A stretch of DNA of 6,405 bases, from positions 1 through 6,405 of the forward strand of contig CAIXUF010000478.1 in NCBI GenBank assembly GCA_903922535.1, in the 5' to 3' direction. Source of the DNA: Candidatus Hydrogenedentota bacterium (GTDB taxonomy: Bacteria; Hydrogenedentota; Hydrogenedentia; Hydrogenedentiales; CAITNO01). This document shows positions 1 to 5,560 of the stretch, piece after piece; within the stretch, counting starts at the first letter, position 1, and every line of letters starts with the position of its first letter. Position numbers and translations under genes: made by a program. Under the pieces are notes generated by a model. That model was not told where the DNA came from. It was given only the letters and a program-made list of their open reading frames with translations, and ran no database searches.

Positions 1-1584
1 ACCAATGGCTATGTACGCCTCTCGCATGCCATCCTGCGCAAGGCGTTTATTGGAATCGTGCTGCTGGTCGCCGTCAGCGTCGGCAGCGCCTATCTCGGCA
101 AGAAATTGCCGGGCGGCTTCCTGCCCGAGGAGGACCAGGGCTATCTCTACGGTGTCGTGCAACTGCCGGACGCGGCCTCGCTCCAGCGCACGACCGAAGT
201 CAGCAAGCAAATCGAGCAGATCGCATTGAACACGCCGGGCGTCGAGTACTGCTCGACCGTGGTCGGTTTCAACATTCTCAGCCAGGTGCGCAACACGTTC
301 AGCGCCTATTTCACGTTCCGGCTGAAGAACTGGGCGGAACGGACGCGCCCCGAGGAAAAGGCCCCGGGCATATTGGCCCACCTCAACGCGGAGTTTGCCA
401 AGATTCCGCAAGGCAGCGCCATGGCCTTTTCCCCGCCCGCCATCCAGGGTGTCGGCGCGTCGGGCGGCGTCACCTTTGTGCTGGAGGACCGTGCCGGACA
501 CGACGTGGCCTTCCTGGCGGAGAACACGCAGAAGTTCCTTGCGGCGGCGCAGAAACGCCCCGAGTTGGCCAGGGTGATTTCGACCATGATGCCGAACGTC
601 CCGCAGTATTTTGTGGACGTGCAGCGGGACAAGGCGCTCAGTGAGGGCGTGGACCTGACCCAGATATACGGGGCGCTCCAGACCTTCATGGGCGGCCAGT
701 TCGTCAACTACTTCAACCGCTTTGGCCGTCAGTGGCGTGTTTATGTTGAGTCCGAAGGGGACTTCCGCAAGGACATCTCGCAGATGGACCAGATTTATGT
801 GCGCAACGCCCACGGCGACAGCGTGCCACTGTCCACCCTGGCCAAGGTGGAGCAGCGGACCGGACCCGAGTACACCATGCGGTACAACCTGTACCGCTCC
901 GCCCAAATCAACGCCACGGCCGCGCCCGGCTTCAGTTCGTCGCAGGCCATGAAGGCGCTGGAGGAGGTGTTTGCCGAGACCATGCCGCAGTCGGAAATGG
1001 GTTACGACTACATGGGCATGTCGTTTCAGGAGCAGTTGGCGCAGCGCGGCGTGCCGCCGTCGGCCGTGTTCGCGCTGTCACTGCTGTTTGTGTTCCTGAT
1101 TCTGGCGGCCCTGTACGAAAGCTGGTCGCTGCCGATTGTCGTGCTGCTGGGAACGCCCATCGCCGTTTTCGGCGCCTTCACCGGGCTGTACCTGCGCGGC
1201 ATGCAGTTCAACATCTACGCCCAGATCGGACTGATCGTCCTTATCGGGCTCGCCGCGAAAAACGCCATCCTGATCGTCGAGTTTGCGAAGAACGAGCACG
1301 AGAAGGGCGAGAGCCTTGTGAACGCCTCGCTCACCGGGGCGCGCCTGCGCCTGAGACCCATCCTGATGACGTCGTTCGCCTTCATCCTGGGCTGCGTGCC
1401 GCTGGCCTTCGCCACGGGCACGGGGTCCATTGCCCGCAGCGTCATGGGCACCGACGTGATCGGCGGCATGCTGGCCGCGACCTGCATCGGCATTTTCATC
1501 ATCCCCATGTCGTTCTACACGGTGGAAAGACTCGCGGGCCGCGACAAGAAGAAGGCGGCAGAGGAGGCGGACCCCGATGCGTAA
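1..1584 (+). CDS. RND efflux permease, HAE1/AcrB family, C-terminal half (5' end outside window)
   Basis: Inner-membrane proton-driven exporter of the resistance-nodulation-division superfamily, the pump of a tripartite drug or small-molecule efflux complex. Frame 1 is open from base 1, so the gene starts upstream; the 527 visible residues match the second half of the roughly 1,050-residue family. The window opens just before TM7 (about codons 14-32). It is followed by KLPGGFLPEEDQG, a large periplasmic porter/docking region (about codons 33-350), and TM8-TM12 (about codons 353-515). AALYESWSLP follows TM8. AAKNAILIVEFAK carries the lysine (codon 420) equivalent to AcrB K940, and RLRPILMT carries the equivalents of AcrB R971 (codon 450) and T978 (codon 457), so the visible part of the proton relay is intact. 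The TM4 aspartates lie outside the window. A short charged tail ends the protein. The stop overlaps the next gene by 8 bp. Substrate cannot be told. Family assignment is very secure. Confidence 0.96.
   Translation, partial: TNGYVRLSHAILRKAFIGIVLLVAVSVGSAYLGKKLPGGFLPEEDQGYLYGVVQLPDAASLQRTTEVSKQIEQIALNTPGVEYCSTVVGFNILSQVRNTFSAYFTFRLKNWAERTRPEEKAPGILAHLNAEFAKIPQGSAMAFSPPAIQGVGASGGVTFVLEDRAGHDVAFLAENTQKFLAAAQKRPELARVISTMMPNVPQYFVDVQRDKALSEGVDLTQIYGALQTFMGGQFVNYFNRFGRQWRVYVESEGDFRKDISQMDQIYVRNAHGDSVPLSTLAKVEQRTGPEYTMRYNLYRSAQINATAAPGFSSSQAMKALEEVFAETMPQSEMGYDYMGMSFQEQLAQRGVPPSAVFALSLLFVFLILAALYESWSLPIVVLLGTPIAVFGAFTGLYLRGMQFNIYAQIGLIVLIGLAAKNAILIVEFAKNEHEKGESLVNASLTGARLRLRPILMTSFAFILGCVPLAFATGTGSIARSVMGTDVIGGMLAATCIGIFIIPMSFYTVERLAGRDKKKAAEEADPDA
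1561..1567 (+). promoter_or_regulatory. Shine-Dalgarno site for the outer membrane factor gene
   Basis: The sequence GAGGAGG lies in the last codons of the permease gene and ends nine bases before the ATG at 1577. It fixes the start of the outer membrane factor and places its translation under coupling with the permease. Confidence 0.7.
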
Positions 1585-3064
1585 GCGCGCTGTTTTCCTG
1601 ACCCTGGCCCTGCTGTCGGCGGGGTGTGCGGTCGGACCCGATTACCACCGTCCCGCCGTGGACACGCCCGCGGCGTGGCGCATTGAGGCGAGCGACGCCA
1701 AGGAGGCCGCCGACACCGCGTGGTGGGAACAGTTCGGCGACCCGGTGCTGAACAGTCTGATACAGACTGCGCGGGCCGAGAACAAGGACATCAAGCTGGC
1801 CGCTGCGCGTGTCGAGGAATACATGGGGCGCCTCCAGAGCACCCGCGCATCGCTGTTTCCCGAACTGGACACAAAGGAGAGCTTTTCGCGCACGCGCAGC
1901 ACCCACAGCACCGGTGGGACCGTGGCCATGGTCCCGGTTCCGTCCGCGGTGCCGGGGGGCAAGCCGAGCCATGTCCCCGCCGTCACCTCGCAAAACCCGG
2001 TGGACAGCATCCAGGCCGGCATCACGGCCGCCTGGCAGCTTGACCTTTGGGGGAAACTGCGCCGGGCCAATGAATCCGCCCGCGCAAACCTGCTCAGCGC
2101 GCGCGAGAACCGGCGGGCCGTGATTCTTGCACTGGTCGCCGCCGTGGCCGATGAATACATCAGCCTGCGGGACCTTGACAGCCGCCTCGAGATAGCCAAC
2201 AGGACCGCCAAGAGCCGGGAGGACGCGTACAACCTGTTCCAACTGCGCTACAAGGCGGGGGTCATCTCTGAGTTGGAACTGCGGCAGGCGGAATCGGAAT
2301 ACGAGTCGGCCGCGGCCACCATACCGGCCATCCAGAAGGCCGTCGTGCGGCAGGAAAACGCCCTGAGCGTCCTGCTCGGGCGCAATCCGGAGGCCATTGC
2401 GCGGGGCAAAGCGCTGGATGAACTGGTCCTTCCCGAGATTCCCGCCGGGCTCCCGTCGTCGCTGCTGGCCAAGCGCCCGGACATTCTGGGCGCGGAGCAG
2501 GACCTCGTTGCCGCAAACGCCCAGATTGGCGTCTCCCGCGCGCAGTATTTCCCGACGGTCTCGCTCACGGGGGCGTTCGGCCGGGCCAGCAACGACCTGT
2601 CCAGCCTCTTCACCGGTCCGTCCAAGGTGTGGTCTTTCGGCGTTCCCGTGGCCGCGCCGCTCTTCACGGCCGGTTCCATCGCGGGACAGGTCAAGACGGC
2701 CAAGGCACTGCGCGAAGAGGCGCTTGTCCGCTACCAGCAGAAGATTCAGACGGCCTTTCGCGAGGTGGACGACGCGCTTGCGGGCCAGAAATACACCCGC
2801 GAACAACTGGACGCGCAAACCCGCCAGACCGAAGCCCTGCGCAACTATGCGCGGCTGGCCCGACGCCGCTACGAGAACGGGTACACGAGCTACATTGAGG
2901 TGCTTGACGCGGAACGCAACCTGTTCAACAGCGAGCTTTCGCTTGCGGCCACGCGCGGCGATCTCTTCCAGACACGGGTGGATTTGTACAAGGCCATGGG
3001 CGGTGGCTGGGTGGATGTGGCGGATAAGAAGCTTCCCTCCACGGAAACGGCTGCAGCCCAGTAA
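1577..3064 (+). CDS. Outer membrane factor lipoprotein, NodT/OprM (TolC-like) family
   Basis: Outer-membrane channel that forms the exit duct of the RND tripartite pump encoded just upstream. It has 495 residues, normal for the family. Residues 1-16 are a lipoprotein signal with lipobox LSAGC and the lipidated Cys at position 17; Ala at +2 agrees with outer-membrane sorting. GPDYHRP follows, the typical NodT-family N terminus. Two outer-membrane-efflux-protein repeats can be followed. The first contains WQLDLWGK (residues 153-160) and a long alpha-helical stretch ending near LLGRNPEAI. The second opens with LLAKRPDIL (residues 296-304) and QYFPTVSLTG, and ends in SYIEVLDAERNLFNSE. An unusual Ser/Thr/Pro/Val-rich insert sits near residues 112-140. 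The ATG start is supported by GGAGG at 1563-1567, nine bases upstream and inside the permease gene. The 8-bp overlap implies translational coupling. No internal frameshift is seen. Confidence 0.95.
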   Translation: MRKRAVFLTLALLSAGCAVGPDYHRPAVDTPAAWRIEASDAKEAADTAWWEQFGDPVLNSLIQTARAENKDIKLAAARVEEYMGRLQSTRASLFPELDTKESFSRTRSTHSTGGTVAMVPVPSAVPGGKPSHVPAVTSQNPVDSIQAGITAAWQLDLWGKLRRANESARANLLSARENRRAVILALVAAVADEYISLRDLDSRLEIANRTAKSREDAYNLFQLRYKAGVISELELRQAESEYESAAATIPAIQKAVVRQENALSVLLGRNPEAIARGKALDELVLPEIPAGLPSSLLAKRPDILGAEQDLVAANAQIGVSRAQYFPTVSLTGAFGRASNDLSSLFTGPSKVWSFGVPVAAPLFTAGSIAGQVKTAKALREEALVRYQQKIQTAFREVDDALAGQKYTREQLDAQTRQTEALRNYARLARRRYENGYTSYIEVLDAERNLFNSELSLAATRGDLFQTRVDLYKAMGGGWVDVADKKLPSTETAAAQ

Positions 3065-3112
3065 CCTGCGGCACCCGCACCCGCTGATGCGTGAAGGGGG
3101 CCAATCCGCAGG
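3065..3112. terminator. Inverted repeat between convergent genes, possible weak bidirectional terminator
   Basis: CCTGCGG (3065-3071) starts directly after the efflux operon stop. Its exact complement CCGCAGG (3106-3112) ends two bases before the stop codon of the LRR gene on the other strand. The 34-base loop holds a smaller CGCA/TGCG pairing. No T-tract follows on either strand, so this is not a canonical intrinsic terminator. Its position between two convergent genes is the main argument; chance is also possible in GC-rich DNA. Confidence 0.3.
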
Positions 3113-3114
3113 GG

Positions 3115-3837
3115 CTAGTTCTCGTTGGGCGGGAGGGTTGCCGCGTCTTCCGAGGAAGTTTCCCGGAGATGCCCGATGAGCCCGCCCTCGTCATAGCATT
3201 GGAGGATTTCCGCGGGAAGCGGGTTGCCTTCCACCGCCAGCGTGTCCAGCAGGGGGAGTTTTCCCAGCCACGGCGGCAGCATCTCAAGCTTGTTCCCGCT
3301 GAGATACAGCACCGACAGTTCGGTGAATCCGCAGACCTCGGGCGGCAGTTCGGAAAACTGGTTGTCGCTCAGGTCCAGCACCGTCAGCGACTTGAGTTGG
3401 CCGAGTTCCGGCGGCAGCGCCGAAAGCCTGTTGGTGCCGAGATCCAGCACGGTCAGGGCCGTGAGATGGCCCATCTCCGGCGGCAGTTCGGTCAGCCGGT
3501 TGCGGCCGAGATAGAGCCTCGTCAGGCCGGTAAGCTGGCCGAGTTCGGGAGGCAGGGTGTCAAAGCGGTTGCCGCGGAGGTAGAGCACCGTCAGCGCCGT
3601 GAACCGGCCAATCTCGGGCGGCAGCGTGTAGAACCGGTTGCCGCCGAGGTCCAGCTTTTGAAGCTGTTCCGCGCCCGGTTCGCGCACGAGCGTTTGGATG
3701 TCGCTGTCCTGGACCTTGTACCGCATCAGGTCCAACTTCTTCCAGCCGCCGTCCCGGGCGATCGCGACGCGACGCGCGATCTTTTCAGAGGAATATGCCG
3801 ACCCGGAGGCCTGATTTGTTTCGTTCACCGTCTTCAT
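3115..3837 (-). CDS. Leucine-rich-repeat protein, ROCO-like LRR module without a Roc-COR GTPase
   Basis: A 240-residue protein, probably a protein-binding scaffold. No signal peptide or membrane segment is seen, so it is likely cytoplasmic. Residues 1-25 are polar. A segment ARRVAIARDGGWKKLDL (21-37) resembles the helix-plus-strand cap that starts many LRR-Roc proteins. Six regular 23-residue repeats follow (residues 59-196) with the pattern LxxLxLxxNxLxxLPPExGxL. A closing cap, AVEGNPLPAEILQCYDEGG (201-219), is of the kind that in ROCO proteins leads into the GTPase domain, but here the protein ends about 20 residues later in a polar tail. The start is ambiguous. ATG at 3837 has AAGGAGG only one base upstream, which is too close. 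GTG at 3828 is in frame with ten bases between GGAGG and the codon, and may be the real start (237 residues). A longer reading upstream to 4155 crosses a palindromic repeat and the MBL gene, and is not credible. The partner and function are unknown. Confidence 0.85.
   Translation of the reverse strand: MKTVNETNQASGSAYSSEKIARRVAIARDGGWKKLDLMRYKVQDSDIQTLVREPGAEQLQKLDLGGNRFYTLPPEIGRFTALTVLYLRGNRFDTLPPELGQLTGLTRLYLGRNRLTELPPEMGHLTALTVLDLGTNRLSALPPELGQLKSLTVLDLSDNQFSELPPEVCGFTELSVLYLSGNKLEMLPPWLGKLPLLDTLAVEGNPLPAEILQCYDEGGLIGHLRETSSEDAATLPPNEN
3250..3663 (-). repeat. Six tandem 69-bp LRR-coding units
   Basis: The six leucine-rich repeats are encoded by six head-to-tail 69-bp units with no length variation. 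A recurring CTCGGGCGGCAG-like block on the plus strand encodes the LPPE core of each unit. The units have diverged at the DNA level, with asparagine-ladder and LPPE codons most alike, which suggests old duplications under selection rather than a recent expansion. Confidence 0.8.
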
Positions 3838-3844
3838 TCCTCCT
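3838..3844 (-). promoter_or_regulatory. Strong Shine-Dalgarno that decides the LRR start
   Basis: On the minus strand the sequence reads AAAAGGAGGA and then ATG at 3837. A GGAGG core this strong normally sits five to ten bases before the start codon. Only one base separates it from the ATG, but ten separate it from the in-frame GTG at 3828. The GTG is therefore a serious alternative start. Confidence 0.55.
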
Positions 3845-3907
3845 TTTGCCGCGCCGGGTGGCCGCAACTTCGCGACCAGGCACCGGACACGCCGCTGCTC
3901 CTGAAAT

Positions 3908-3916
3908 AGAATAGCA
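3908..3916 (-). promoter_or_regulatory. Possible extended -10 promoter element for the LRR gene
   Basis: The minus strand reads TGCTATTCT, which fits the extended -10 pattern TGnTATnnT, about 70 bases upstream of the LRR start and downstream of the palindrome. The hexamer 17 bases further upstream (TGGTCT) is a poor -35 match. It is a weak candidate, kept because it lies in the only AT-richer part of this gap. Confidence 0.25.
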
Positions 3917-3975
3917 AACGCGATGCGGACAGACCAAACGCGTTGGGTGCGGTTTCGCGGGGATGCCGGCAAGAC

Positions 3976-4012
3976 GGTGGGCTGCGTTTTGCTTCGCAAA
4001 ACTCCACCCACC
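3976..4012. repeat. REP-like palindrome with GTTTTGC/GCAAAAC stem
   Basis: An imperfect palindrome of two stacked stems. GGTGGG (3976-3981) pairs with CCCACC (4007-4012). A perfect inner stem of GTTTTGC (3986-3992) and GCAAAAC (3996-4002) closes a three-base TTC loop. On the minus strand it opens with TAGGGTGGGTGGAG. From memory, this resembles the GTAGGGTGGG-type short palindromic repeats scattered between genes in many bacteria. It lies directly after the MBL gene, whose TAG stop is the first three bases of the motif. It could act as an mRNA 3' stabiliser or weak terminator; no U-tract follows. Only one copy is in this window, so its repeat status is inferred. Confidence 0.6.
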
Positions 4013-4957
4013 CTACGCTGGCCGCGAATGGTTCTCCGCGTAGACGGCCAGACCCTGCGCGTTGATGTCGACGTACCACTCGAGGACCGCGCGTTCGGCG
4101 TCGGTAAGCGTGGTGCCGCAGGCGTCGGCCTGTTCCTGCAGGGCCTCCCGCACACCGATCACGCAGAATGCGCGGAGTTCGGCGCCGTGCAGGGACAAAT
4201 TCGACGCGGCCCCCGCAACTTGCGCCAGCCGCGTGATGGATTCCTTCAGCACCGGCGCCGCCGCCGGCGCATCGGCCAGTTCCCCATAGTGCGTCAGGTA
4301 TAAACACGACGGATGAAGCGCCATGACCTTGTCGACGCTGGCCAGCGCCTCGTCGGGGTCGAAATCGGTGGGCGCGGAGGAACAGAGCAGAAAGGGCCTG
4401 TCACCGCGCCGCGCGTCGTCGTATTCCACGCCAAAGGCGTCGCCGGTGAAGACTCCCCCGCTCTTGGAGTCGTGGATGCACATGTGGTGGTTTGCGTGGC
4501 CCCGGGTGTGGACAAAGGTGAAGGTGCGCCCGCCGAAAACCAACTGCGCGCCGTCGTCCACACTGCGCACCCGGTCTTCCGAAATGGCGTGCATGGGCAT
4601 GTAGAGGCGCTCAAACTCCTCAGCGCCGTACACCCGCGTCGCGCTCTCGATCAGGCGCGCCGGATCCACCAGATGCCGCCGGGCGCGCGGATGGCAAATC
4701 ACGTCCGCGTTGGGACAGTGGTCCAGCAGGACGGAGGCCCCGCCAGCGTGGTCGAAATGGATGTGGGTGACAATGACATGCCGCACCTGTTCAGGTTCCA
4801 GGCCGTTCTTTTTCAGCGCGTCGAGCAACAAGGGCACCGCATGCACGGTGTTCGTTTCGACAAATACCGCCTCGCCGTTTTCAATCATCAGGAAGGAAGC
4901 GGCATGGCGCGGCCGCTCGTACATGCAGTCAATCGTTATGACGTCGTCCACGCTCAT
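4013..4957 (-). CDS. MBL-fold metallohydrolase, ST1585-like
   Basis: A 314-residue hydrolase of the metallo-beta-lactamase superfamily with a complete dinuclear metal site. HIHFDH gives H65, H67, D69 and H70. H154 follows in TRGHANHH, D173 in FTGDAFG and H223 in LTHYGE. The N-terminal TIDCMYERPRHAASFLMIENGE and the stretch HLVDPARLIESATRVYG strongly recall the ST1585-like MBL subgroup (my recollection of the family), whose substrate is not known to me. No signal peptide is present, so it is probably cytoplasmic. Residues 225-310 form an alpha-helical C-terminal extension normal for that subgroup. The ATG start is well bounded: an in-frame TGA lies 15 bases upstream. Its Shine-Dalgarno is weak (GCGGGA). 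The gene is 172 nt from the lipoprotein gene and has its own candidate promoter. The TAG stop coincides with the edge of a palindromic repeat. Glyoxalase II, lactonase or beta-lactamase activity should not be assumed. Confidence 0.92.
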   Translation of the reverse strand: MSVDDVITIDCMYERPRHAASFLMIENGEAVFVETNTVHAVPLLLDALKKNGLEPEQVRHVIVTHIHFDHAGGASVLLDHCPNADVICHPRARRHLVDPARLIESATRVYGAEEFERLYMPMHAISEDRVRSVDDGAQLVFGGRTFTFVHTRGHANHHMCIHDSKSGGVFTGDAFGVEYDDARRGDRPFLLCSSAPTDFDPDEALASVDKVMALHPSCLYLTHYGELADAPAAAPVLKESITRLAQVAGAASNLSLHGAELRAFCVIGVREALQEQADACGTTLTDAERAVLEWYVDINAQGLAVYAENHSRPA

Positions 4958-5058
4958 TGTTTCCCGCTTTCACAAATGCATGCTCCTCACCCGTGTGCCA
5001 TTTTCCGTTCCCGGCAAGCAGTTACCCGCCCTTTCCGACACACCATCTCTTCTCCAAG

Positions 5059-5086
5059 AGTATGCCGCCGCGCCGTGTGATTTCAA
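5059..5086 (-). promoter_or_regulatory. Candidate sigma-70-type promoter for the MBL gene
   Basis: On the minus strand TTGAAA (5086-5081, five of six to the -35 consensus) is separated by 16 bases from CATACT (5064-5059, four of six to the -10 consensus). Transcription would begin near 5052 and give a leader of about 95 bases. A dyad GCGCCG (5070-5075) / CGGCGC (5091-5096) straddles the -35 box and could be an operator, or a hairpin at the end of the lipoprotein transcript. It is inferred from consensus matching only. Confidence 0.35.
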
Positions 5087-5129
5087 TATCCGGCGCTCAA
5101 TTGTCATCTGTGCTTGCCAACGGTCAACC

Positions 5130-5522
5130 CTAACGGTGCCCTCCGTGTCCGCCACCAAAGGGTCCGCCCTCGGGATGGCCGCCGCCAAGGGGTCCGTGTT
5201 CCGGGGGTCCGTGTTCAAAGGGGCCGCCGTGAAATTCGGGATGGAGTCCCAAATCACCGTGGCGGAAGAGGTGGTCGTCCCCATGCCAATGGCCGTGCCA
5301 GTCGTCCCGGTCATGCCAGTGGTGACCGTATGGGCCATAGTAACCGTAGGGGCCGTAATAACCGTAGGGGCCGTAGTAATCGAAGTGACCGTACGGACCG
5401 TAATAGCCGTATCCCCAGTAGTCTGGGTAATCAGCGTAGCCGTAGTACCCGGTCGTGGCGCAACCTGCAAGAACAAAGGCGCCTGCCACGACCGCCGTTG
5501 CAACCGCGATGGCTTTCATCAT
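5130..5522 (-). CDS. Small Tyr/Gly/His-rich lipoprotein with YYGPYG repeats
   Basis: I do not recognise a named family. The 130-residue product starts with a lipoprotein signal: Lys3, a hydrophobic run, then lipobox VLAGC with the lipidated Cys at position 21. Ala at +2 suggests outer-membrane anchoring. The mature part has three compositional zones. A Tyr/Gly zone (26-66) includes four YYGPYG units at 40-45, 49-54, 55-60 and 61-66. A His/Asp/Trp zone (67-84) reads like HHWHDRDDWHGHWHGDDH. A Gly/Pro/His tail (94-130) contains HGGPFEHGPPEHGP and ends in GGHGGHR. Sixteen histidines, 15 of them after residue 66, make metal binding plausible, but this is inference from composition. It is likely disordered. 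ATG at 5522 has an ideal Shine-Dalgarno six bases upstream; the second Met codon (5519) is also possible. An insertion sequence lies directly upstream on the other strand. A repeat-rich reading in overlapping frames on both strands is only a shadow of this gene. Confidence 0.8.
   Translation of the reverse strand: MMKAIAVATAVVAGAFVLAGCATTGYYGYADYPDYWGYGYYGPYGHFDYYGPYGYYGPYGYYGPYGHHWHDRDDWHGHWHGDDHLFRHGDLGLHPEFHGGPFEHGPPEHGPLGGGHPEGGPFGGGHGGHR
5325..5405 (-). repeat. 18-bp tandem repeats coding YYGPYG
   Basis: Three head-to-tail 18-bp units (5325-5378) and a fourth copy separated by nine bases (5388-5405) encode YYGPYG. The plus strand shows the recurring block GGCCGTARTAACCGTAGG with few differences. 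The high DNA identity suggests recent slippage duplication, so copy number may vary between strains. Confidence 0.75.
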
Positions 5523-5526
5523 CGCA

Positions 5527-5535
5527 CACCTCCTT
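5527..5535 (-). promoter_or_regulatory. Perfect Shine-Dalgarno of the lipoprotein gene
   Basis: The minus strand reads AAGGAGGTG, a nine-base match to the 16S rRNA anti-SD, with six bases between the GGAGG core and the ATG at 5522. This predicts strong translation and supports the gene as real. Confidence 0.8.
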
Positions 5536-5555
5536 GAAGGGACTTCTTTCCCTTC
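5536..5555. promoter_or_regulatory. Hairpin abutting the lipoprotein ribosome binding site
   Basis: GAAGGGA (5536-5542) and TCCCTTC (5549-5555) form a perfect seven-base stem with a six-base loop. In the lipoprotein mRNA this hairpin would sit directly 5' of the Shine-Dalgarno, where it could protect the transcript or affect ribosome access. On the plus strand it is followed six bases later by six T (5562-5567), so it could also act as a weak terminator for transcripts entering the insertion sequence. Which role applies, if any, cannot be decided here. Confidence 0.4.
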
Positions 5556-5560
5556 GCCTA

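Noticed and set aside
58..1584. GTG at 58 as the start of a 508-residue permease
   Set aside because: Frame 1 is open upstream to base 1, and the residues before it match the family, so this is an internal Val codon of a gene that begins outside the window.
1499..2818. A 439-codon open frame on the minus strand, antisense to the outer membrane factor gene
   Set aside because: It is a shadow of a GC-rich gene: Arg/Gly/Ala-rich composition, no recognisable domain, and it lies opposite a strongly conserved family member.
3091..3909. A 272-codon plus-strand open frame with repeated GRQ/AEVQHRQ-like segments
   Set aside because: The repeats simply mirror the 69-bp LRR units on the other strand, where the LxxLxLxxN pattern is regular.
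3838..4155. N-terminal extension of the LRR protein to 346 residues
   Set aside because: The extension is Arg/Pro-rich, crosses the REP-like palindrome and overlaps the 3' end of the MBL gene out of frame; the strong SD near 3840 marks the real start.
4313..5080. A 255-codon plus-strand open frame
   Set aside because: It lies opposite the MBL gene, whose metal ligands are all intact, and has no recognisable motif.
5325..5405. Short direct repeats resembling a CRISPR array
   Set aside because: The units are 18 bp, contiguous rather than spaced, and in frame within a coding sequence.
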